Assembly (NCBI RefSeq): GCF_937949835.1
Contig: NZ_CALEDC010000158.1
Span: forward strand, 1 to 6,145
Reading direction: 5' to 3'
From: an uncultured Campylobacter sp.
Lineage (GTDB): Bacteria; Campylobacterota; Campylobacteria; Campylobacterales; Campylobacteraceae
DNA: 6,145 nt
Below, in pieces: positions 1 to 6,141 of the stretch (its first letter is position 1; each line of letters opens with the position of its first letter). The notes beneath the pieces were generated by a model. The model saw only the letters and a list, made by a program, of their open reading frames with translations. It was not told the origin of the DNA and searched no databases. Both the position numbers and the translations under genes were made by a program.

Positions 1-161
1 AAAATATTCCCAGGCTTTGTTTTAAAGCGGCTTCTTAAACTTTTAGCGCTTTCCTAGCCGTTCATTCCCACCGTACTATTATTAGTTTCCCAAATTTTCT
101 CAATCCCTTAAATTTCTTTAAAATTCCTTCCGAATTTAAGCCCCGTTTCAAATAGACTTAA

Positions 162-195
162 TAGAATTCCTTCAAATTTCACTCAAAGGTATCCA
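162..195 (+). promoter_or_regulatory. Leader of the secretion operon: candidate -10 box and ribosome binding site
   Basis: TAGAAT at 162-167 matches the TATAAT consensus at five of six positions, and no convincing -35 box precedes it, which is usual for Campylobacter sigma-70 promoters. An AAGG Shine-Dalgarno core at 186-189 lies 6 nt before the ATG at 196 and supports that start. The rest of 1-161 is A/T-rich with many TTCC runs and shows no gene. The ribosome binding site is reasonably secure; the -10 call is weak. Confidence 0.35.
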
Positions 196-2505
196 ATGCA
201 AACCGCCCTGGGCTCGCTAGGTCTGATAGCCGCCGTAAATCATATCCCATTCGATGCCAAGGCGCTTATAAATAAATTTGCGCTAAGCAGCGAGGAGCCG
301 CAGATCGAAGAGCTGGTGCGTATGGCTAAGCATTGCGAGTTTAAGGCTAAAATCAAAAAGCTAAATCTTTCAAATTTGATGCGCTATAAGCCTCCCTTTA
401 TCCTTCAGAAAAAGGACGGAAGCTACTTTAACGTCCTAAAGATCGAACAGCAAAGCGAAGCGGATATTAAAGCGGCAAATCCTAGCAAGACGGCCGCTGA
501 TATAAATAGCGCAAATTCCAAAGATACGGCAGATTCCAAGGAGATATTGAGCCCTGGCGGCGGCGCGGCAAATCCTTCCTCCGCGGGCTCATACAATTCC
601 TCCGCCAAAGAAGCTAAAATTTTCCACTCATCCAAATCCCCTCAATCCAAATCCTCGCCAGAAGCTTCCCTTAAATTTATCGTATTTGACGGCGGAAATT
701 CCGTAAAAGAGCTGGGCGCGAGCGAGCTATTTGATCTTTGCAGCGGCGAGTTTATCGTGCTAGCTCATAAAACTTTAAATTCTCAGATCAAATTCGGCTT
801 TGCCTGGTTTTACAAGCGGATGCTAAGCTTTAAAAGAGTGGTATTTGAAGTGCTTTTGGCTTCATTCATCATGCAGCTTTTCGGTCTAGTGACGCCGCTT
901 TTTACGCAGGTGGTGCTCGATAAGGTTTTAACTCATCATAGCATTAGCACGCTAAACGTAATTGCATTTGCATTTTTGGCGACCATCATATTTGAGATGC
1001 TTTTAAGTCTAAGTAGAAATTATATATTCGCGCACACTACCACTAAAATCGACGCTAGGCTAGGCAGCGAGCTTTTTAGCCACTTAGCGCTGCTTCCGAT
1101 GACCTACTTTGAGAATCGCAAGGTAGGAAACATCGTTGCTAGAGTGCGCGAGCTAGATAGCATAAGAGAGTTTATCGCAAATAAAAGCGTAAGCGTGCTA
1201 CTTGATATTTTATTTAGCTTCGTATTTGTCTTTATGATGCTGCTTTACAGCATTAAACTCACGCTGATTGCAATCGCATTTATAAGCGTAATCGCTGCGA
1301 TCTATTTTTTCATCACGCCGGTACTTAGAAGGAGGCTGGAGGATAAATTTCAAATGGGAGCCGCTTCAAACTCCTATCTCGTAGAAGCAGTAACCGGAAT
1401 GCAGACGGTAAAATCTCTAGCGATCGAGGGCAGTATGCAAAAGATGTGGGAGGAAAATCTAGGCAGATACGTCCGCTCATCTTTTAATCTTTCAAATTTA
1501 AGCAACGTCGCAAGCGGCTTTGCCTCAGCACTTCAAAAGCTTATGACGCTTTGCATTTTATACTTCGGCGTGGGGCTTGTAATAGAAGGCAAGCTAAGCG
1601 TCGGTCAGCTCATCGCCTTTCAGATGTTTGCGGGGCAATTTAGCGCTCCCGTGATGAGACTCGTGGGACTTTGGAACGAGTTTCAGCAAGCCCTTCTTAG
1701 CGTAGATAGGCTAGGAGATATATTAAATACTCCAACCGAGCAGAGCACCGATAAGCCTATTGCGCTAAATAATATAGAAGGAGATATAAAATTTGACGCC
1801 GTAAATTTCAGATACAGACCGGATCTAAATTTGGTGCTAAAAGATATCAGCTTTCACGTAGAGCCGGGCAAAAGCGTAGGCATAGTCGGCAGAAGCGGCA
1901 GCGGCAAAAGCACGATTACGAAGCTGATCGAGCGGCTCTATCTGCAAAGCTCGGTAGCTGTTTACATAGCCGCCATAGATATCAGACATCTAAATCCATA
2001 TCTTTTAAGGCAAAACATCGGCGTAGTCCTTCAGGAAAACTATCTATTTAGCGGCAGTATCAAAGAAAACATCGCCTTTGCCGCAAGCGGAGCGAGTATG
2101 GAGGAGATCATCAGAGTTAGCAAGATCGCGGGCGCTCATGATTTTATCGCAGAGCTTGCGGGAGGTTACGATACCTTCGTAGGCGAGCGCGGCTCGAGCC
2201 TTAGTGGCGGACAAAAACAGCGCATCGCAATCGCTAGAGCGCTCATAAATAATCCTAAAATTTTGATCTTCGACGAGGCGACCTCCGCGCTTGATTATGA
2301 AAGCGAAAGCATCATCAATCAAAATTTAAGCGAGATCAAAAAGGGAAAAACCTTCATCATCATCGCACATAGGCTAAATTCCGTCAAGAATTGCGATGAA
2401 ATTTTAGTGCTAGATAAGGGTGAGATCGTAGAGCGCGGAAAGCATGAGGAGCTAATGGCTCTGGGCGGCTACTACAAGAGCTTATATGATAAGCAGCTAG
2501 GATAG
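196..2505 (+). CDS. Type I secretion ABC transporter (HlyB/RtxB family permease-ATPase)
   Basis: This inner-membrane exporter uses ATP to push an unfolded protein through a type I secretion channel. Residues 1-83 and about 159-190 form a C39-like domain. The usual catalytic Cys position would fall before Met1, so it is a non-proteolytic, HlyB-type substrate-docking domain. The membrane domain spans about 205-500, with hydrophobic helices near 215-237, 251-273, 333-380 and 440-490, and closely follows HlyB, including the segments YIFAHTTTKID and GNIVARVRELDSIREF. The ATPase domain has A-loop Tyr540, Walker A GRSGSGKST (565-573), Q-loop Gln613, signature LSGGQ (669-673), Walker B Asp693-Glu694, D-loop SALD and H-loop His725, so it should be active. 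The 769 residues exceed HlyB's roughly 707 because of a low-complexity insertion at about 84-158. Val587 and Ala592-Ala593 replace a usually Gly/Asp-Gly turn. An AAGG ribosome binding site supports the start. The HlyD-type gene follows after 25 nt. The substrate is unknown; an RTX-type protein is inferred. Confidence 0.95.
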   Translation: MQTALGSLGLIAAVNHIPFDAKALINKFALSSEEPQIEELVRMAKHCEFKAKIKKLNLSNLMRYKPPFILQKKDGSYFNVLKIEQQSEADIKAANPSKTAADINSANSKDTADSKEILSPGGGAANPSSAGSYNSSAKEAKIFHSSKSPQSKSSPEASLKFIVFDGGNSVKELGASELFDLCSGEFIVLAHKTLNSQIKFGFAWFYKRMLSFKRVVFEVLLASFIMQLFGLVTPLFTQVVLDKVLTHHSISTLNVIAFAFLATIIFEMLLSLSRNYIFAHTTTKIDARLGSELFSHLALLPMTYFENRKVGNIVARVRELDSIREFIANKSVSVLLDILFSFVFVFMMLLYSIKLTLIAIAFISVIAAIYFFITPVLRRRLEDKFQMGAASNSYLVEAVTGMQTVKSLAIEGSMQKMWEENLGRYVRSSFNLSNLSNVASGFASALQKLMTLCILYFGVGLVIEGKLSVGQLIAFQMFAGQFSAPVMRLVGLWNEFQQALLSVDRLGDILNTPTEQSTDKPIALNNIEGDIKFDAVNFRYRPDLNLVLKDISFHVEPGKSVGIVGRSGSGKSTITKLIERLYLQSSVAVYIAAIDIRHLNPYLLRQNIGVVLQENYLFSGSIKENIAFAASGASMEEIIRVSKIAGAHDFIAELAGGYDTFVGERGSSLSGGQKQRIAIARALINNPKILIFDEATSALDYESESIINQNLSEIKKGKTFIIIAHRLNSVKNCDEILVLDKGEIVERGKHEELMALGGYYKSLYDKQLG
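472..576 (+). repeat. 12-bp direct repeat inside the exporter's low-complexity insertion
   Basis: GCGGCAAATCCT occurs at 472-483 and again at 565-576, 93 bp apart, which is a whole number of codons, so both copies encode Ala-Ala-Asn-Pro-Ser. A shorter repeat, TCCAAATCC, occurs at 631-639 and 646-654 (period 15 bp), also in frame. These repeats suggest the insertion grew by local duplication without breaking the frame. The repeats are seen directly; the mechanism is inferred. Confidence 0.55.
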
Positions 2506-2530
2506 GCCGAAGAGCGAGACGGGATAAACA

Positions 2531-3832
2531 ATGCTAAAAATTTTCAAAAGAATAGAGGATGATTCAAACGAGTTCAAGCCTTTATTGATCGAGATAGAGG
2601 ATGCTCCGCAAAACCCTTTGGGAAGATCTATCTTATGGATCGCTTGCGGCGCGCTAATATTTGCCGTGCTATGGATGGTGTTTGCTAAGGTTGATATCGT
2701 AGTAAGCGCTAACGGCAAGGTCGTGCCCGATGGCGAGATTAAAATTTTAAAATCTCTCGAAAGCGGCGTCGTCTCTAAAATTTTAGTAAAAGAGGGCGAT
2801 AGAGTAAAAAAGGGCGATCATCTAATCTTAATCGATCCTAGCGTCTCTACGGTAAATTTATCCACCAAGCAAGAAAGCCTAGCCTTACTTGAATACTCGA
2901 TAAAAAGGCTCGACGCTCTAAGCTCGGGTAGGAGTCTGGATGCTAACATCAGCGCAGATGAGCTAAGCTTATACAATACGCAAAAATCAAACTACGAAGA
3001 GAGCATAAACGTCTATAATCTAAAAATGCAAGCTCTGCAAATGGGGATAAATTCCACCAATTTGGAGGTCGAGAGGCTAAGCGGAATTTTAAAGATAGAT
3101 GAAGCGCGGCTAAGCAATCTAAATAAAGTAAAAGATATAATAGCGCGCAAGGATCTATATGAGCTCAAATCCAAGGTAATCGAGCTAAACTCCAATCTTA
3201 AAATTTCAAAAGAGAAGCTCGCCGAACAAAGGGCAAATTTAGATGAGCTAGCCAAAGAGCTTGAAGCCTTTAAAAGCCAAAGCATATCAAAGTGGCTCGA
3301 TGAGATGCTAGCTAAGCAGAAAGAAGCAAGCTCGCTAAAAGCAGAGATCAACGCGATCTTGTTTCAAACCAGACAGCAGATCATATCCTCTCCGGTTGAC
3401 GGCTTTGTAGGAAAGCTACTAGTAAATACGCAAGGAACCGCCATCACAAATCAAGAAAATTTAATCTCTATAGTGCCTAGCGACAAGCCTTTGATCATTA
3501 AAGCGAACGTGCTTAATAAAGACATAGGCTATCTGGAAAATAATCAAAGCGTAGCGATTAAGGTTCAGACCTTCGACTTTCAAAAATACGGCAAACTTGA
3601 AGGTGAGCTAATCCACATAGCAAACGATGCGATAAATGACGAGAAGCTGGGAGAAATTTACGAAGTAAAGATCAGACCGGATTCTACATTTTTGATCGTA
3701 GATGGGATCAAAAAAGAGATCGAGCCCGGTATGAGCGTAACGGCTGAAGTAAAAGTGGGCAAAAGACACGTAATAGAGCTATTTATCTACCCCGTTATCA
3801 AATACCTGGACGAAGGGCTTAGTGTAAGGTAG
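2531..3832 (+). CDS. Type I secretion periplasmic adaptor (HlyD-family membrane fusion protein)
   Basis: This adaptor bridges the inner-membrane ABC exporter and an outer-membrane TolC-like channel. A short cytoplasmic N-terminus (1-32) precedes one transmembrane helix at about 33-53. The first lipoyl half-motif is at about 77-101 (ESGVVSKILVKEGDRVKKGD). A long heptad-rich, Glu/Lys/Leu-rich coiled-coil hairpin runs from about 110 to 280, and the second lipoyl half is at about 286-300 (SSPVDGFVGKL). A beta-barrel and membrane-proximal region follow, ending in YPVIKYLDEGLSVR, which resembles the HlyD C-terminal tail. The 433 residues are within the normal family range. It lies 25 nt after the ABC gene with only a weak purine-rich ribosome binding site (ACGGGA), so co-transcription is likely. 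Composition matches the ABC gene. Type I adaptors are normally specific to their cognate exporter. No TolC-like gene follows. Confidence 0.93.
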   Translation: MLKIFKRIEDDSNEFKPLLIEIEDAPQNPLGRSILWIACGALIFAVLWMVFAKVDIVVSANGKVVPDGEIKILKSLESGVVSKILVKEGDRVKKGDHLILIDPSVSTVNLSTKQESLALLEYSIKRLDALSSGRSLDANISADELSLYNTQKSNYEESINVYNLKMQALQMGINSTNLEVERLSGILKIDEARLSNLNKVKDIIARKDLYELKSKVIELNSNLKISKEKLAEQRANLDELAKELEAFKSQSISKWLDEMLAKQKEASSLKAEINAILFQTRQQIISSPVDGFVGKLLVNTQGTAITNQENLISIVPSDKPLIIKANVLNKDIGYLENNQSVAIKVQTFDFQKYGKLEGELIHIANDAINDEKLGEIYEVKIRPDSTFLIVDGIKKEIEPGMSVTAEVKVGKRHVIELFIYPVIKYLDEGLSVR

Positions 3833-3846
3833 GGAAGGAGGGCAGG

Positions 3847-3865
3847 CGGCTATTTACCGTTTTTT
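3847..3865 (+). terminator. Weak terminator-like element after the adaptor gene
   Basis: Fourteen bases after the adaptor's stop codon, CGG (3847-3849) can pair with CCG (3857-3859) around a 7-nt loop, followed at once by six Ts (3860-3865) and more T-rich sequence. The position and T run suit an intrinsic terminator, but a 3-bp stem is far too short to be convincing alone. Confidence 0.2.
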
Positions 3866-4298
3866 ATTTGTTCAAATATGACTTGAAATTTTAGAATGGA
3901 TACAAGAATTTCTAGATTTTTTAGTAAGTAATCGTTTTTGCCGCTATCGGCCCTTTATCTCAATCTATCATCAAATCCCCTGCTCATATAAAAATTTGGC
4001 GCATTTTACCCTTTTATGAAGTATTTAAAATTTAAAATCGCTTTACCATATCGAATTTCAAGGTCTTTTGCTGCTCTAAATTTTAAAATTTCACTTCGCA
4101 GTATCGCAAAATTATAAAGCATAGAAGTAAATGCAATATGCGATATAAAACAGATAGCTATTCACATACCAACAAACACCAAAGCAGCCATCCATCAGAT
4201 TATGGAGCAAACAAATGATATAGGAATATAAAAGAGCGATGAAAAGACCAAATAATGAATAAAAGGATAAAGTGGATATTCTAAAAGCTTTTTACACT

Positions 4299-4412
4299 CA
4301 TAGCACTAAAAGCAAGCATTGAAGCTTAAGAGTTGCAGCGATTAAAGCATTAAAGCACCATAGTATTAAAACATCTCATAATATTAAAAGAAGTCATAGA
4401 GCATTGCAATCA
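4299..4412 (+). repeat. Degenerate 18-bp tandem repeats (CATAGTATTAAAA-type)
   Basis: Three abutting 18-bp units start at 4359, 4377 and 4395. The first two share CATA, then a TATTAAAA core, and the third is much decayed. A related unit, CATAGCACTAAAAGCAAG, lies at 4299-4316, exactly 60 bp before the first. An 8-bp tandem, ATTAAAGC twice, sits at 4341-4356. There is no conserved spacer structure, so this is not a CRISPR array. It looks like an old, decaying minisatellite in A/T-rich spacer DNA; chance similarity in low-complexity sequence is possible. Confidence 0.35.
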
Positions 4413-4606
4413 CAAAGAGATAATATTTTTTAGGCTTATAGCTTTTATAGTTATGTGATGATTAAAAATACGCGGGTATATTTTCAAATTTACGTGTATG
4501 TGTAATATACAAAAAATACCGCCCAAAAAAAGAGAACTCCTATAGAGTGCTAAAACGTCTCAAAAGAGTTAAATAAGGTAAAACACGACAGAAAGACACA
4601 CTATAA

Positions 4607-4642
4607 ATATCCGTCAAGAGCCTATCGCCTCTTGACGGATAT
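4607..4642. repeat. Perfect 14-bp inverted repeat (strong hairpin) near the ancestry junction
   Basis: ATATCCGTCAAGAG (4607-4620) and its exact reverse complement (4629-4642) flank an 8-nt loop (4621-4628), giving an uninterrupted 14-bp stem with seven G-C pairs. On the plus strand it is followed by CCCC, so it is not an intrinsic terminator in that direction. On the minus strand it is followed by the moderately T-rich TTATAGTGTGTCTTTC, so it could act as a weak terminator for leftward transcripts coming from the fhs side. The structure is certain; the function is not. Confidence 0.6.
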
Positions 4643-4647
4643 CCCCA

Positions 4648-4657
4648 GCCCTAGGGC
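4648..4657. repeat. 10-bp perfect palindrome GCCCTAGGGC
   Basis: A perfect GC-rich palindrome lies five bases after the 14-bp inverted repeat. Such a site could bind a dimeric protein, be a rare-cutter-like site, or be chance. It is listed because it adds to a cluster of symmetric sequence at the boundary between the two blocks. Confidence 0.3.
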
Positions 4658-4743
4658 ATTTATAGCTTGCATATGGTACGCTTCATGGCGTAAAATGAGA
4701 CGGGTTGGAAAGCAGATGGGACGATCGCTTTACGGAATTTGTT

Positions 4744-4767
4744 CTATTTGCTTGCCTATTTGCTATT
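4744..4767 (+). repeat. 12-bp tandem repeat at the fhs truncation point
   Basis: CTATTTGCTTGC (4744-4755) is followed directly by CTATTTGCTATT (4756-4767), sharing the first nine bases. Recognisable fhs coding sequence stops at about 4769, immediately beside the repeat, and the stop codon that ends the remnant frame (4763-4765, minus strand) lies within it. A short tandem duplication at a breakpoint fits replication slippage or end-joining repair, though chance is possible for so short a repeat. Confidence 0.4.
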
Positions 4768-5475
4768 GTGTTACGCTTTCTCTGTCATAATTTTCGCCGA
4801 CGACGATATTCGAGATACGCTCTTTCAATTCCGAGATCGTGCGCGAGAGACAGACGATCGCCATGATTTCGCTCGCGACGGAAATGCAAAAGCGATCTCC
4901 CCGTGGCACTCCGTTCATTCTGCCGCCGAGTCCGACGATGCTGCGCAGTTCGCGGTCGTTGAGATCGACGCACCGCTTCCACGAAATCGTGCGGGGATCT
5001 ATTTTGAGTTCGTTGCCGTGATGAATGTGATTATCGACCAGAGCCGCAATCAAATTGTTTGCTACGGAAATCGCATGGATATCGCCGGTAAAGTGCAGAT
5101 TAATTTCTTCCATCGTAACAATCTGCGCCCTTCCGCTACCGCACGCACCACCCTTTATGCCGAAGCAGGGGCCTAAAGACGGCTCTCTGAGCGCAAGCAC
5201 CGTTTTTTCCCGATCCTATTGAGTGCATCGGCAAGCCCTATCGAAACGGTCGACTTTCCCTCCCCCGTACTCGTCGGCGTTACGGCGGTAACGAGGATGA
5301 GGCGCGCGCTTGCGTCCAGAGCGCGTTTTCGTAAAGCACGAAGCGTTTCTGCGATGAGTTTCGCTTTGCACTGTCCGAACGGTTCGATTCCGTCCGCATC
5401 AATGCCGATGCGCTGTGCGATGTCCGCGATCGGAAGCATTCGATTTTTTTGCGCTATTTCGATATCCGACAACAT
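4763..5475 (-). pseudogene. fhs: Formate-tetrahydrofolate ligase remnant (frameshifted, 3'-truncated)
   Basis: Intact Fhs joins formate to tetrahydrofolate with ATP, giving 10-formyl-THF for one-carbon metabolism. This remnant starts at ATG 5475-5473 with MLSDIEIAQ, then MLPIADIAQRIGIDADGIE and a P-loop region, TPTSTGEGKST, all typical of the family N-terminus. At about 5200, next to a six-A run (5203-5208 on the plus strand), loss of one base shifts the frame. Homology resumes at once with [41 protein letters not shown] and SEIMAI. It ends at about 4769 after a motif resembling IVVGYTYDGKPVT, near residue 240-250 of a usual 550-560. Damage beyond the frameshift includes an apparent lost codon in IVGLGG and odd changes such as PRGDRFCIS for the usual PREDGFDIT. 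The catalytic second half is missing, so it cannot be active. Family identity is secure; a sequencing error could explain the frameshift but not the truncation. Confidence 0.88.
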
Positions 5476-5481
5476 AACATA

Positions 5482-5511
5482 ATTATATGCGCGAACGCGG
5501 GCTTTTGTAAA
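5482..5511 (-). promoter_or_regulatory. Candidate promoter of the fhs remnant, possibly leaderless
   Basis: Reading leftward, TTTACA (5511-5506), an 18-nt spacer and a perfect TATAAT (5487-5482) lie just before the fhs ATG. The -10 box ends only 6 nt from the start codon, so transcription would begin at or near the A of the ATG, giving a leaderless message. Consistent with this, no Shine-Dalgarno sequence is visible. TGTAAA at 5506-5511 also pairs with TTTACA at 5516-5521 as a 6-bp inverted repeat with a 4-nt gap. The boxes are seen; their use is inferred. Confidence 0.4.
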
Positions 5512-5533
5512 TCGCTTTACACGACGCTTTAAA

Positions 5534-5578
5534 CTTGACAATGTAAAGTTTTTACGCTATTATCTTGACACTGTAAAG
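5534..5578 (+). promoter_or_regulatory. Tandem 15-bp near-palindromic operators for the TetR repressor
   Basis: CTTGACAATGTAAAG (5534-5548) and CTTGACACTGTAAAG (5564-5578) differ at one base, the centre, and begin 30 bp apart, about three helical turns. Each is a near-palindrome: the 7-bp arms CTTGACA and TGTAAAG are complementary except for one pair, around a single central base. The first covers the -35 box and the second covers the predicted transcription start, so bound dimers would block RNA polymerase. TetR regulators commonly repress their own gene through such sites. Binding by this particular protein is inferred. Confidence 0.65.
5535..5563 (+). promoter_or_regulatory. Sigma-70-type promoter of the tetR gene
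   Basis: TTGACA (5535-5540) is a perfect -35 box, followed by the ideal 17-nt spacer and TATTAT (5558-5563) as the -10 box. The predicted start is near 5570, leaving a leader of about 25 nt that contains AGGGAG (5585-5590), 5 nt before the ATG at 5596. Confidence 0.8.
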
Positions 5579-5595
5579 ATTAAAAGGGAGTACTT

Positions 5596-6141
5596 ATGCA
5601 AAAATTGAATTTGCCGTATCACCGCGAAGGATTAAAAAATCTTTTAATCGAAAAAGGTATCGAAATCGTCAATACCGACGGGCTACAGTCTTTTTCGCTG
5701 AGAAAAGCGGCGACGGCCTGCAAGGTAAGCCATGCCGCCCCATACAGTCATTTTCACAACAAAGAAGAATTGCTCAACGCGATGCAGCTGCACATCACTG
5801 AGCGCTTTTCGAAAACGCTCGAAGCCGCGATCGCCGAAAACAAAAAGCCTTCCGAATTGTTAAAAAATTTGGGCACGGCCTATGTTTCTTTTTTTATTGA
5901 AAATCCCGCCTATTTTCAATTTTTGTATTCAAAGTCGGACATAAAGGTAGATTTAACTTTATCCGTGCCGGATGAAGAAAACTATGCGCCTTTTATCCTG
6001 TATAAAAACAGCGTCCTGTCATTGCTTACGCAAAATAAAGTCCCGAAAAAAAAGCAAATCGATATTTTAGAAAAGTATGGAGTAAGTTTTTTTATAGACG
6101 GTTGGAATGCTGAACGGCTTGGATTTGCAGCAAGAGTTTAA
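5596..6141 (+). CDS. TetR/AcrR-family transcriptional regulator, WHG-type C-terminal domain
   Basis: This is a probable ligand-responsive repressor. Residues about 10-60 form the family's DNA-binding domain: a first helix (LLIEKGIEIVNTDGLQSFSL), then helix-turn-helix residues about 35-54 with the recognition segment VSHAAPYSHFHNKEELL, a strong TetR signature. The C-terminal half (about 80-181) resembles the WHG subgroup (TetR_C_33): LGTAYVSFFIENPAYFQFLY is typical of its ligand and dimer domain. The usual WSxVHG-type motif near the end appears only in a degenerate form, VSFFIDGW (163-170), and the protein stops at 181 residues, slightly short of the usual 190-200. The start is supported by AGGGAG 5 nt upstream. 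It has its own promoter and tandem operators, and lies divergent from the fhs remnant. Its target genes would normally lie beside it, probably an efflux pump or small operon just past the right edge. The ligand is unknown. Confidence 0.88.
   Translation: MQKLNLPYHREGLKNLLIEKGIEIVNTDGLQSFSLRKAATACKVSHAAPYSHFHNKEELLNAMQLHITERFSKTLEAAIAENKKPSELLKNLGTAYVSFFIENPAYFQFLYSKSDIKVDLTLSVPDEENYAPFILYKNSVLSLLTQNKVPKKKQIDILEKYGVSFFIDGWNAERLGFAARV

Larger units (their letters stand above)
3833..4762. other. Gene-free stretch between the secretion operon and the fhs remnant
   Basis: About 930 bp without a supportable gene on either strand; frames are broken often and the short open stretches lack good starts. 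From 3833 to about 4600 it is A/T-rich and resembles the Campylobacter side, with a perfect 14-bp A/T palindrome at 4078-4091 and a degenerate repeat cluster at 4299-4412. From about 4607 to 4760 the base composition becomes more balanced, with an inverted repeat, a GC-rich palindrome and a short tandem repeat. The change of character suggests that the ancestry boundary lies between about 4600 and 4768. A small RNA cannot be excluded, but I recognise none. Confidence 0.6.

Noticed and set aside
24..52. Inverted repeat AAAGCG / CGCTTT near the left edge
   Set aside because: Only 6 bp with a 17-nt loop and no T tract, which is expected by chance in this sequence.
2044..2322. Minus-strand open frame inside the exporter's ATPase domain
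   Set aside because: It lies opposite the highly conserved ABC signature and Walker B region and has no homology of its own that I recognise.
3013..3351. Minus-strand open frame of 112 codons, rich in Ser and Leu
   Set aside because: It is antisense to the adaptor's coiled coil; the Ser/Leu bias is what the complement of Glu/Lys/Leu codons produces.
4299..4412. CRISPR-like array
   Set aside because: The repeats abut without spacers, are only 18 bp and are poorly conserved, and there are no cas genes in the window.
4471..4535. Partial symmetry around ATACGCGGGTAT and AATACCGCCC
   Set aside because: The arms mismatch and no stable stem or known RNA fold results.
4554..4790. Open stretch of about 78 codons across the junction on the plus strand
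   Set aside because: It has no start before a Met at 4695, no ribosome binding site, and runs over the hairpin and into antisense fhs sequence. I do not recognise the peptide, so chance is the better explanation.
4739..5176. Long plus-strand open frame of 145 codons over the fhs region
   Set aside because: It is antisense to clear fhs homology, its protein is rich in Arg, Asp and Ala with no recognisable domain, and no ribosome binding site precedes it. It is a shadow of the pseudogene.
5219..5482. Plus-strand open frame of 87 codons
   Set aside because: It is antisense to the fhs N-terminal half and rich in Ser, Ala and Arg, as expected for a complementary shadow frame.
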